Shown: positions 42,837 through 50,789 of the stretch, piece by piece
How the letters are laid out: every line of letters starts with the position of its first letter
Numbering within the stretch: position 1 is the first letter of the stretch
Origin: Methylobacterium currus
GTDB taxonomy: Bacteria; Pseudomonadota; Alphaproteobacteria; Rhizobiales; Beijerinckiaceae
NCBI RefSeq assembly: GCF_003058325.1
Contig: NZ_CP028843.1
Coordinates: 4,376,001-4,440,000 of the forward strand
DNA length: 64,000 nt
Direction of reading: 5' to 3'
Position numbers and translations under genes: made by a program
The notes under the pieces: model-generated
What the model saw: the letters and a program-made list of their open reading frames with translations, nothing else
Told to the model about the DNA's origin: nothing
Database searches by the model: none

Positions 42837-42972
42837 GTCCTCCCGGGGCCGCGCAGCGGAGCCCGGGATCCATGAACGCTGACCGTGCCGGACGAAGCGG
42901 AACGCCTTCCGCCTCTTCAGCCTACGTCGGCGGATATGGATCCCGGGTTCCGCTGCGCGGCCCCGGGAGGAC
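42837..42972. repeat. REP-like element with 37-bp inverted arms
   Basis: Arms 42837-42873 and 42936-42972 are complementary over 37 bases with a single mismatch and enclose 62 bases. The core is GGCCGCGCAGCGG followed by CCCGGGATCCAT. The sequence resembles the CCCGGGAT elements at 13938 and 25599 but is longer, like a small palindromic mobile element. It carries no gene. Confidence 0.8.
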
Positions 42973-43012
42973 GCAGAGGGGACGGGAACGGTCGCACCCG
43001 ATCGGTGAGCCG

Positions 43013-44164
43013 TCACGCCGCCCGCCACGGCCCCAACCGGGCGATGTCCCGCTCGCGCCGCTCCAGCCACCATCCCGCCTGCTGCGGCCAGGCCTCGAAG
43101 CCGGGCTCGTCCGCGCCGCCGAGGGCCCGGCGCGCGCGCAGAGCCCAGTTCGGATCCGCCAGGGCCTCCCGCCCCACCGCCACGAGATCGGCGCGGCCCT
43201 CCGCCACGATCGCTGCCGCCTGGCGCGGATCGACGATCAGGCCGACCGCCATGGTGGCGAGCCCGGTCTCTCGCCTCACGGCCTCGGCGAAGCCGACCTG
43301 GAAGCCGTAATCGCGCCGGATCCGGGCGGCGGTGGCGGAGCCGGCAAGCCCGCCCGACGAGCAGTCGAGCATGTCGACGCCCAGCGCCCGCAGCTCGCCC
43401 GCGAAGGCGAGGGTGTCGTCGAGGGTCAGGCCGCCCTCGAGCCCGTCCACCGCCGAGACCCGCACGAAGAGGGGCTTTGCCGCCGGCCACGCCGCGCGCA
43501 AAGCCCGGGCGACCGTCAGCGGAAACCGCATCCGCCCGGTGCGGTCACCCCCGAAGGCGTCGTCGCGCCGGTTGGTCAGCGGCGACAGGAAGCTGTGCAG
43601 CAGGTAGCCATGGGCGGCGTGAAGCTCGATCACGTCGAATCCCGCCGCATTCGCCCGCTGGGCCGCCGCCACGAAGGCCTCGGTGAGGGCGTCGAGGTCG
43701 GCAGGGGAGAGTTCCGCGGGCGTGAGCCAGCCCTCGTCGAGGGGGATCGGGCTCGGTGCCACGATCGGCCAGGGCGACTCGCCGCGGGCGATCTCTTCGC
43801 CCGAGAGCGGGCCGTTGCCCTCCCAGGGACGCTGCATGCTGGCCTTGCGTCCGGCATGGGCCAGTTGCAGCCCGGCCGCAGACCCTTGCGCCTTCAGGAA
43901 CCCCGCGACCCGGGCCAATGCCGCGCCGTGGGCGTCCGACCAGATCCCGAGATCGCCATGGGTGATTCGCCCCTCCGGCACCACCGCGGTCGCCTCCAGG
44001 ATCACCAGCCCGGCACCGCCGAGGGCGAAGCGGCCGTAATGGACGAGGTGATAGTCCCCCGCCATCCCGTCCCGCGCCGAGTACTGGCACATCGGCGGGA
44101 TCACGACGCGGTTGCGGAGGGACACGTCCCGTAAGCGGACGGGCGTGACGAGCTGCGCGGTCAT
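43013..44164 (-). CDS. NADH:flavin oxidoreductase, old yellow enzyme (YqjM/NamA type)
   Basis: A 383-residue FMN-dependent ene-reductase. RNRVVIPPMCQYSARDGMAG is the YqjM-type N-terminus, GLQLAHAGRKASMQRPWEG places the conserved His pair, FDVIELHAAHGYLLHSFLSP and NRRDDAFGGD follow, and the C-terminus carries the FMN-phosphate loop region AVGREALADPNW. The start MTAQLV at 44164 fits the family; a longer frame upstream lacks support. Possible role: reduction of activated C=C bonds. Confidence 0.93.
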   Translation of the reverse strand: MTAQLVTPVRLRDVSLRNRVVIPPMCQYSARDGMAGDYHLVHYGRFALGGAGLVILEATAVVPEGRITHGDLGIWSDAHGAALARVAGFLKAQGSAAGLQLAHAGRKASMQRPWEGNGPLSGEEIARGESPWPIVAPSPIPLDEGWLTPAELSPADLDALTEAFVAAAQRANAAGFDVIELHAAHGYLLHSFLSPLTNRRDDAFGGDRTGRMRFPLTVARALRAAWPAAKPLFVRVSAVDGLEGGLTLDDTLAFAGELRALGVDMLDCSSGGLAGSATAARIRRDYGFQVGFAEAVRRETGLATMAVGLIVDPRQAAAIVAEGRADLVAVGREALADPNWALRARRALGGADEPGFEAWPQQAGWWLERRERDIARLGPWRAA

Positions 44165-44186
44165 CCGATCCTCACGCGGTTTTCGA

Positions 44187-45215
44187 TCAGACGGTGGCGA
44201 TCGGCGTCGTCGGCGAGCCGACCGCACCCGGCAGCCGCAGCGGCGGCGCGGTGAGGAGGAAGCGGTGGCGCCCGTTCGCCCGCAGCCAGGTGGCGAGCGG
44301 GGTGAGGTGCCACAATTCGCCGAGATTGACCCCGAGGCGGAACAGGCAGTGCTCGTGCAGGGGCAGGGTGGCGCAGCACCCCTCCGCCGGCATGGCCGGA
44401 TGGACCTCGACGGCGTAATTGTCGGCGATGAGGGCGGAGAGCCCTGAATCGGTGATCCAGTCGAGGAGCTTCCGGTCGCGCCCGTCGAGGCCGGCGCAGA
44501 GGTCGTGAACGATCCCCGGATCCGGGTTGCGGTTCATGCCGAGCAGCCGCTCGGCGAAGCCCGTATGCAGGCAGACCATGTCGCCGGGCTCGACCGCGAC
44601 GCCATCGGCGTCGAGGATGCGGCGCAGAGTGTCGTAGCCCACCGCCACCCGCGCCTCGCCGAGATGGGCGTGGAGGTCGATCATCACGCCCCGGCCCTGC
44701 ATGCCGCGCTCGGCGAGCCGCTCGATGCCGAGCGCCTGGGCGCGGGACGGGGCGCCCGCCTCTTCGGGCGTCGTCGGCCCGGTGACGTCGGACCCCGCCC
44801 GGAAGCCGTTGTAGTAGACGGGACGCGGCGTGCCGTCGCCCTCGACGTCGAACAGCGAGCCGACATGGGCGAGGCTGTCCCACTGCGTCGAGTATTGCAG
44901 GTGAAGCACCGCCAGGTCGTCGCTGATCACGTCCGTGGCGTCGGGCACCTCCTCGCAGACCAGAAAGTTCATGTTCGGCCGGCCACTCGCCCGCACGGTC
45001 GGGCGGATCTGCGGCGGGTGGCGGCGGGGGTTGAGGACGTTGCCGCCCGGAAAGTCGAGGGGCAGGCTGAGGCAGAAGGTCAGGCCCTCCCGCACCTCGG
45101 CCGCGCCCTGGCGCACCTTCTCGGGCGTCAGCAGGTTGAGCCGGCCGAGCTCGTCGTCGGGGCCGAAATCGCCCCAGGTCGAGCCCTCCGGGCGGCGGCG
45201 CCAGCGCATCGTCAT
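44187..45215 (-). CDS. Cyclase family protein (metal-dependent hydrolase)
   Basis: A 342-residue protein of the putative cyclase/kynurenine-formamidase-like family. It begins MTMRWRRRPEGSTWGDFGPD, and includes GRLNLLTPEKVRQGAAEVRE, the metal-site segment QYSTQWDSLAHVGSLFD (the usual HxGTHxD block is changed to QWDSLAH), MIDLHAHLG and HEHCLFRLGVNLGELW. The ATG overlaps the stop of the binding-protein gene by one base (ATGA), so they are translationally coupled. The enzyme may hydrolyse the compound captured by that binding protein. Confidence 0.87.
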   Translation of the reverse strand: MTMRWRRRPEGSTWGDFGPDDELGRLNLLTPEKVRQGAAEVREGLTFCLSLPLDFPGGNVLNPRRHPPQIRPTVRASGRPNMNFLVCEEVPDATDVISDDLAVLHLQYSTQWDSLAHVGSLFDVEGDGTPRPVYYNGFRAGSDVTGPTTPEEAGAPSRAQALGIERLAERGMQGRGVMIDLHAHLGEARVAVGYDTLRRILDADGVAVEPGDMVCLHTGFAERLLGMNRNPDPGIVHDLCAGLDGRDRKLLDWITDSGLSALIADNYAVEVHPAMPAEGCCATLPLHEHCLFRLGVNLGELWHLTPLATWLRANGRHRFLLTAPPLRLPGAVGSPTTPIATV

Positions 45216-46486
45216 TTCTTCACCAGGGGGCAGCGGGACGCGGAGAGCGGCTGGAAGGCCTGTTCGCCCGGCACCGTGGCGACGAGCTTGTAGAGGTCCC
45301 ACGGCCCCTTCGATTCCTCCGGCGTCTTGACCTCGAACAGGTACATGTCGTGGATCATGCGGCCGTCCTCCCGGATGCGCCCGCCGCGGGCGTAGAAATC
45401 GTCGACCGGCGTCTCGCGCATCGCCGTCATCACCGGCGCGGTCTCGTCGGTACCGGCCTTCTGGACAGCCTTCAGGTAGTGCAGCACCGTCGAGTAGACG
45501 CCGGCCTGGGACATGTTCGGCATCTTGCCGACGCGCTCGAAGTAGCGCTTCGACCAGGCCCTCGTCTCGTCGTTGAGGTCCCAGTAGAAGCCTTCCGTCA
45601 GCAGCATTCCCTGCGTCGCCTTCAGGCCCAGGCTGTGGACGTCGCTGATGTAGACGAGCAGGCCCGCGAGCTTCTGGCCGCCCTGGGTGAGGCCGAACTC
45701 GGCCGCCTGCTTGATGGCGTTGGTGGTGTCGGCGCCCGCATTGGCGAGGCCGACGACCTTGGCGCCCGAGCCCTGCGCCTGGAGCAGGAAGGACGAGAAG
45801 TCGGCGGTGTTGAGCGGCACCCGCACGGCCCCCAGCACCTTGCCGCCATGGGCCTTCACGACTGCGCTCGCGTCGCGCTCGAGATCCTGGCCGAAGGCGT
45901 AGTCGGCGGTGACGAAGAACCACGAATTGCCGCCCGCCTTGACGGTGGCGAGCGCGGTGGAATTGGCGAGCGCGTAGGTGTCGTAGGCCCAGTGCACCGA
46001 GACGGGCGAGCAGGCCTCGTTGGTGAGCCGCACCGCGCCGGGACCGTTGAACACGATCACCTTGTTCTTGGCCTTGGCGATGTCGGCGGCGGCCAGCGCC
46101 GTGGCGGAGGCCGCCACGTCGAGGATCGCGTCGACCCCCGCCGTATCGAACCAGGCCCGGGCGGTCGCCGCCGCGATGTCCGGCTTGTTCTGGTGATCGG
46201 CGACCACGACCTCGACGGGGGCGCCCAGCACCTTGCCGCCGAAATCCTCCACCGCCATGCGGGCCGCCGCGGCGCTGCCGGGCCCGGTCACGTCGGCATA
46301 GGGCCCCGACATGTCGAGCAGGAAGCCGAGGCGCACCACGCCGTCGGAGATCCCTGCGGGGGTCTTGCTCGGATTGCCCGCGGGCGCCTGCTGCGCGCAG
46401 GCTACCCCCTGCCACACGACGGCCAGAGCCGCCGCCAGAAGCGTTGTCCTCACCCGGTCCGTCCTTCGTCGAAGACGTTCGTTCAT
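45212..46486 (-). CDS. ABC transporter substrate-binding protein, Peripla_BP_6 (paralogue 3, orphan)
   Basis: A 424-residue exported binding protein with signal peptide (TTLLAAALAVVWQGVACAQ). It shares VVADHQNKPDIAAATARAWF, VTADYAFGQDLERDAS, GFYWDLNDETRAWSKRYFER and MYLFEVKTPEESKGPWDLY with the liv-operon proteins. It has no permease or ATPase gene beside it but is coupled to the cyclase-family gene. It may feed the LivHMGF system at 14-20 kb or another copy elsewhere. Confidence 0.92.
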   Translation of the reverse strand: MNERLRRRTDRVRTTLLAAALAVVWQGVACAQQAPAGNPSKTPAGISDGVVRLGFLLDMSGPYADVTGPGSAAAARMAVEDFGGKVLGAPVEVVVADHQNKPDIAAATARAWFDTAGVDAILDVAASATALAAADIAKAKNKVIVFNGPGAVRLTNEACSPVSVHWAYDTYALANSTALATVKAGGNSWFFVTADYAFGQDLERDASAVVKAHGGKVLGAVRVPLNTADFSSFLLQAQGSGAKVVGLANAGADTTNAIKQAAEFGLTQGGQKLAGLLVYISDVHSLGLKATQGMLLTEGFYWDLNDETRAWSKRYFERVGKMPNMSQAGVYSTVLHYLKAVQKAGTDETAPVMTAMRETPVDDFYARGGRIREDGRMIHDMYLFEVKTPEESKGPWDLYKLVATVPGEQAFQPLSASRCPLVKK

Positions 46487-46599
46487 GCAGTACGCCGTCG
46501 AGGGCGCCCGGGTGCATGGTCCGGACAAGGGGACCCGGTTGTCAACCGTTGCCTGAGCGGAGCGGCGCTGAAAAACCGGTATGGCTCCGCTTGGCCATG

Positions 46600-47283
46600 T
46601 CAGGCCGCCGGCCCGCCCTCTGCCGCCCCGAGCCAGGGCTGGGCGTTCACCATCCCGACGCGCCAGCCCGACCCGTCCGGGCCGGCATAGTGGTCCAGGC
46701 GGGTGAGCGAGCAATTCTCGATCGCGAAGGCGAGGCCGCCCTGGGGGGAGAGGTTCAGCGCCTGCGCGATCGCCGCCCGGATCGTGCCGCCATGGGCCAC
46801 CGCCACGATGTCGCGGCCGCGATGCTCGGCGGTGAGCTCGTCGATCGCCGCCGTCACCCGGGCGTACAGCTCCGAAAAGCTCTCGCCGCCCGGCGGGCGC
46901 TCGTCGGCGGGGGCGAACCAGTAGCTCGCGGCGTCGGGCTGGCGCTCGGCGAAGAAGCGCGTCCGGTCCTGGCCCTGCCACTCGCCGAGATGCTGCTCGG
47001 CGAGGGCCGGCAGGGCGGTGAGGCGCGGCACGGTGCCGTCCACCGTGAAGTCGCCGGCCTGCCACAGCGCCTCGGCGGTCTGGCGGGTGCGGCCGAGATG
47101 GCTCGCGACCCAGACCGCGCCGCGGGGCAGAACCGGGGCGAGGCCGGAGAAGACATGGGCGTCGCTGCAATCGCACGCGATGTCGCGGCCGCCATAGATG
47201 CGGCCGCCATCGCCCCGCACGGGGGCGTGACGCACCCACCACCAGCGGGTGCGGACGAAGGAGGAGGGGGTCGAAGCGCTCAT
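46600..47283 (-). CDS. Histidine phosphatase family protein
   Basis: A 227-residue phosphatase of the phosphoglycerate-mutase-like superfamily. The catalytic RH motif is WWVRHAPVRGDGGRIYGGRD, with the second catalytic His in IVAVAHGGTIRAAIAQAL. ASHLGRTRQTAEAL and EQHLGEWQGQDR are typical of CobC/PhoE-type members. No cobalamin genes are near, so a general sugar- or nucleotide-phosphatase role is as likely as alpha-ribazole phosphatase. Confidence 0.88.
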   Translation of the reverse strand: MSASTPSSFVRTRWWWVRHAPVRGDGGRIYGGRDIACDCSDAHVFSGLAPVLPRGAVWVASHLGRTRQTAEALWQAGDFTVDGTVPRLTALPALAEQHLGEWQGQDRTRFFAERQPDAASYWFAPADERPPGGESFSELYARVTAAIDELTAEHRGRDIVAVAHGGTIRAAIAQALNLSPQGGLAFAIENCSLTRLDHYAGPDGSGWRVGMVNAQPWLGAAEGGPAA

Positions 47284-47358
47284 GGTCCCGTCATAGCGCG
47301 AATTGCCAGGCCGGCGAACTCTCCGCATAGGTGCGGCACGCGGGAACGGAGCGGATCG

Positions 47359-47760
47359 ATGGACGAGGCGGATACCAGCATGATCTACGGGGCCGACATC
47401 CCGTTCGCCCGGCTCTGCGGGATCGAGGCGCTGGAGGTCGTCGAGGGGCGCACCCGCCTGCGCCTGGAACTGGGCCCGCAGCACGGCAACAACCTCGGCA
47501 TCGCCCATGGCGGCATCCTCTGCACGCTGCTCGACATCGCCATGGGCACGGTGGCCCGGCTCACCGCCGGCCGGCCGGTGGTGACCCTCGACATGCAGAC
47601 CCGCTTCCTCTCGCCCGGCCACGGCGTGCTCCTGGCCGAGGGACGGGTGGCACGAGCCGGCCAGTCGATCCTCTTCTGCGACGCCGAGATCCGCGACGAG
47701 GCCGGGCGGGTGGTGGCGACATCGACCGGTGTGTTCAAGCCGGTCGGCGCCAAGGGTTAG
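47359..47760 (+). CDS. PaaI-like hotdog thioesterase
   Basis: A 133-residue hotdog-fold acyl-CoA thioesterase. NNLGIAHGGILCTLLDIAMG is the PaaI signature with the catalytic region, and VVTLDMQTRFLSPGHGVLLA and FCDAEIRDEAGRVVATSTGV complete the fold. Start ATG 47359 has GGAACGGAGCG upstream. It lies divergent from the phosphatase with 75 bases between. It may release CoA from aromatic or medium-chain thioesters. Confidence 0.9.
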   Translation: MDEADTSMIYGADIPFARLCGIEALEVVEGRTRLRLELGPQHGNNLGIAHGGILCTLLDIAMGTVARLTAGRPVVTLDMQTRFLSPGHGVLLAEGRVARAGQSILFCDAEIRDEAGRVVATSTGVFKPVGAKG

Positions 47761-47871
47761 GCCGGACCGCGCACGGTCGCGATCGTTTCCGGCGTGTTGC
47801 GGGTTCCCCTCGCGGGGCCGCGAGCCATCTTCGCGGGGACCAGGTCAGGCTTGCGAGCCGGAAAGGCCCCG

Positions 47872-49353
47872 ATGACGCGCTCCCTCAGCCCCCGCGCCGC
47901 CCCCGGCGGCGTGATCGAGCCCCGTGCCGCCATAGGCGGCGTGATCGAGACCGACGTCTCGGCCCGGCTCGACCGACTGCCCTGGGGCCGGTTCCACACT
48001 CTGGTGGTGCTGGCGCTCGGCATCACCTGGGTGCTCGACGGGCTCGAGGTGACGCTGGCGGGCGCTCTCGCCGGCGCGCTCAAGGCGAGCCCGACGCTGC
48101 GCTTCTCCAACGCCGAGATCGGCCTCGCCACGTCGAGCTACCTCGCCGGCGCGGTGCTCGGGGCGGTGGGCTTCGGCTGGCTCACCGACCGGCTGGGGCG
48201 AAAAAAACTCTTCTTCATCACGCTGGCGGTCTATCTGGCGGCCACCGCCGCCACCGGCCTGTCCTGGAACCTGTGGAGCTTCTGCCTCTTCCGCTTCCTG
48301 ACCGGGGCCGGCATCGGCGGCGAGTACACGGCGATCAACTCGACGATCCAGGAGCTGATCCCGGCCCGGGCCCGGGGCTGGACCGACCTCGTCATCAACG
48401 GCAGCTTCTGGCTCGGGGCGGTGCTCGGCGCCGGCACCTCGCTGATCGTGCTCGATCCCGCGCTGTTCGGGCCCGATACCGGCTGGCGCGTCGCCTTCGG
48501 GCTCGGCGCCTTCCTGGGGCTCGTCATCCTGTTCTTGCGGACCTGGATCCCCGAGAGCCCGCGCTGGCTGATGACCCATGGGCGGCACGAGGAGGCCGAG
48601 GCGCTGGTGGCCGGCATCGAGGCGCGCTTCCGCGCCGAGGGCCACGCCTTGAGCGACGGGCCGTTCGCGAAGGCGCGGCTGCGCCAGCGCAGCCACACGC
48701 CGCTCGCCGAGGTCCTTTCGGCGCTCAAGGCCTACCGGCAGCGGGCGTGGGTGGGGCTGGCGCTGATGTCGGCCCAGGCGTTCTTCTACAACGCGATCTT
48801 CTTCACCTACGCGCTGATCCTGATCGACTTCTACCAGGTGCCGGCGGACGGCGTCGGCTGGTACATCCTGCCCTTCGCCGCCGGCAACTTCTTCGGCCCG
48901 GTTCTGCTCGGGCGTCTGTTCGACACGGTCGGCCGCAAGCCGATGATCGCCCTGACCTACGGGATGTCGGGCGTGCTGCTGGCACTCAGCGGCTTCGCGT
49001 TCCAGCAGGAAATCGTCACCGCCACGACCCTGACCCTGTGCTGGATGGCGGTGTTCTTCTTCGCCTCCGCCGCCGCCAGCTCGGCCTATCTCACGGTGAG
49101 CGAGGTGTTTCCCCTCGAGATCCGGGCGCTCGCCATCGCATTGTTCTATGCCGTGGGCACCTCGGTCGGGGCGGTGGGGCCGGCCCTGTTCGGGGTGCTG
49201 ATCGAGGGTCATTCCCGCACCGCCATCTTCGGCGGGTATCTGCTGGCCTCGGTGCTGATGATCGCCGCGGGGGCGGTGGCGGGGATCTGGGGCGTGGCGG
49301 CGGAGCGGAAGTCGCTGGAGGATGTGGCGAGGCCGTTGGCGGCGACGGAGTAA
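47872..49353 (+). CDS. MFS transporter, metabolite:H+ symporter type
   Basis: A 493-residue inner-membrane transporter with about 12 helices. GFGWLTDRLGRKKLFFITLA and RFLTGAGIGGEYTAINSTIQ are the sugar/aromatic-acid porter signatures; WIPESPRWLMTHGRHEEAEA follows helix six, and GRLFDTVGRKPMIA is the second-half loop. A short N-terminal duplication (PGGVIEPRAA, IGGVIETDVS) reflects an imperfect DNA repeat. Possible substrates are aromatic or dicarboxylic acids. Confidence 0.9.
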   Translation: MTRSLSPRAAPGGVIEPRAAIGGVIETDVSARLDRLPWGRFHTLVVLALGITWVLDGLEVTLAGALAGALKASPTLRFSNAEIGLATSSYLAGAVLGAVGFGWLTDRLGRKKLFFITLAVYLAATAATGLSWNLWSFCLFRFLTGAGIGGEYTAINSTIQELIPARARGWTDLVINGSFWLGAVLGAGTSLIVLDPALFGPDTGWRVAFGLGAFLGLVILFLRTWIPESPRWLMTHGRHEEAEALVAGIEARFRAEGHALSDGPFAKARLRQRSHTPLAEVLSALKAYRQRAWVGLALMSAQAFFYNAIFFTYALILIDFYQVPADGVGWYILPFAAGNFFGPVLLGRLFDTVGRKPMIALTYGMSGVLLALSGFAFQQEIVTATTLTLCWMAVFFFASAAASSAYLTVSEVFPLEIRALAIALFYAVGTSVGAVGPALFGVLIEGHSRTAIFGGYLLASVLMIAAGAVAGIWGVAAERKSLEDVARPLAATE

Positions 49354-49358
49354 GGTTC

Positions 49359-50432
49359 TCAACGCAACAGCGCCCCGATCCCCTCCCAGATCCCTCCGAC
49401 GACCTCGCCCGCCGGCACCGCCTGTGCCAGTCCTGCCGCCTGCCCGGCCCAGGCCTGCATGCGGGCGAGGTCGCCCTCCTTCACCGCGGCCTCGCGCATC
49501 GCTTGCGTGAGGCCGCGCTGGATCGGGTAGGGGGCGGGCGCCGGCGCGTCCGGACCCGCGGCCGCCGCCACGTAGGCCGTGGCGAGGCTGCGGCCGGTGC
49601 GACCGCTGAAGGCGCGGGTCAGCCGGGTGTCCTCCGGGCGGGCCCGCCCGAGGCCGTCGGCCCAGGCGGGCGGGATCCCGGCCTCGGGGCATCGCAGGAA
49701 CCCGGTGCCGATTTGCACGGCACTGGCGCCGAGCAGCAGGGCCGCCGCGGCCCCACGGGCATCGGCGATGCCGCCGGCGGCCACGACCGGGACCTTCACC
49801 GCATCGACGACCGCCGGCAGCAGCGCCATCAGGCCGACCGCCCCGGTCTCGGCCTTCGCCGCCTCGAAGGCGCCGCGATGGCCGCCGGCCTCCGCACCCT
49901 GCGCCACCACGGCGTCGGCCCCGGCCTCTTGCGCCGCCAGCGCCTCCGCCACCGTCGTGACCGTGGCCCACCAGGCGATCCCACGTTCCTTCAGGCGGGC
50001 GACGAAGGCCGGCGGGTAGAGCCCCATGATCGAGGAGACGATGCGGGGCCGGGCCTCGATCAAAGCCTCGCACTGGGCGGCGAAGTCGGGCGGCGCCCCG
50101 TCGCCCGCGTCCGGCGGCATCGCCGGGCCGAAGCGGCCGAGGAAGGCGCGCAAGCCCGCCTCCCGGGCGGGATCGCGGGCGGGGGCGGGATCGGGGATCC
50201 ACAGGTTGATCTGGAACGGTCCCGCCTCCCGCACCGCATCGGCCCAGGCCAGGATCGCGGCCGGCTGCATGAGCAAGGCGCCGCAGGCCCCGAGCCCTCC
50301 CTCCCGCATCACCGCGACCGAGAGCGCCGGCGGGCAGGCTCCGGCCATCGGGGCGAGGAGGAGCGGCCGGCGCAGGCCGTAGGAGGCCGCGAAGGCCTCG
50401 GCGCGGGCGAGGGCGGGGTGGCGGGCGGACAT
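49359..50432 (-). CDS. Nitronate monooxygenase (NPD-like)
   Basis: A 357-residue FMN-dependent protein of the nitronate monooxygenase/2-nitropropane dioxygenase family. PLLLAPMAGACPPALSVAVM begins the barrel, QGAEAGGHRGAFEAA holds the conserved HRG motif, PVVAAGGIADARGAAAALLL is the phosphate-binding site and GASAVQIGTGFL the second one. It ends 5 bases after the MFS gene, in convergent orientation. It may detoxify propionate-3-nitronate or a similar nitro compound. Confidence 0.9.
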   Translation of the reverse strand: MSARHPALARAEAFAASYGLRRPLLLAPMAGACPPALSVAVMREGGLGACGALLMQPAAILAWADAVREAGPFQINLWIPDPAPARDPAREAGLRAFLGRFGPAMPPDAGDGAPPDFAAQCEALIEARPRIVSSIMGLYPPAFVARLKERGIAWWATVTTVAEALAAQEAGADAVVAQGAEAGGHRGAFEAAKAETGAVGLMALLPAVVDAVKVPVVAAGGIADARGAAAALLLGASAVQIGTGFLRCPEAGIPPAWADGLGRARPEDTRLTRAFSGRTGRSLATAYVAAAAGPDAPAPAPYPIQRGLTQAMREAAVKEGDLARMQAWAGQAAGLAQAVPAGEVVGGIWEGIGALLR

Positions 50433-50789
50433 GGGGACGGCTCCGGCCGTGAGACGTTTCGAAGCCGTATCAATCACCGGGCCCGGCCCGGGGGCAAGCG
50501 CCCGCCGCACGGGTGCCGCGCGGTCGACGCCGGGTCCGCCGGTTGACTTCGCACCCGCACAAAGCCATATGGCGGATTGCAGCGTCAGCGGCCGATCGCG
50601 GTCCGCTCGAGAGGGCTGCGTGACGGATTTCGCCGCGGCACCTGCGCGGCAGGCCCGGCCCTCTCTTAATCGCTCGTCCCTCTGGATCGCTCCATCACGC
50701 GGGCGGTCTCCCGACATCGGATCGCGATGAGGGCCGTGCGTTGCGCGCGCCTTGCGGCGATCCCGCTGCCAAAATCCAAGAAGAACCCT
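50433..50789 (+). other. Long leader region of the DEAD-box helicase gene
   Basis: 357 bases between nitronate monooxygenase and the helicase. TTGACT (50543-50548), a 17-base spacer and CATATG (50566-50571) form a promoter-like pair, which would leave an untranslated leader of over 200 bases if translation starts at 50790. I see no gene here apart from a possible N-terminal extension from ATG 50727. Confidence 0.5.

Noticed and set aside
40793..44134. 1113-residue frame on the plus strand
   Set aside because: It runs antisense to glk, the dehydrogenase and the old yellow enzyme gene, and its product has no recognisable domain.
47331..50546. 1071-residue frame on the plus strand
   Set aside because: Out-of-frame shadow of the thioesterase and MFS genes, then antisense to nitronate monooxygenase; Arg/Gly/Pro-rich without motifs.
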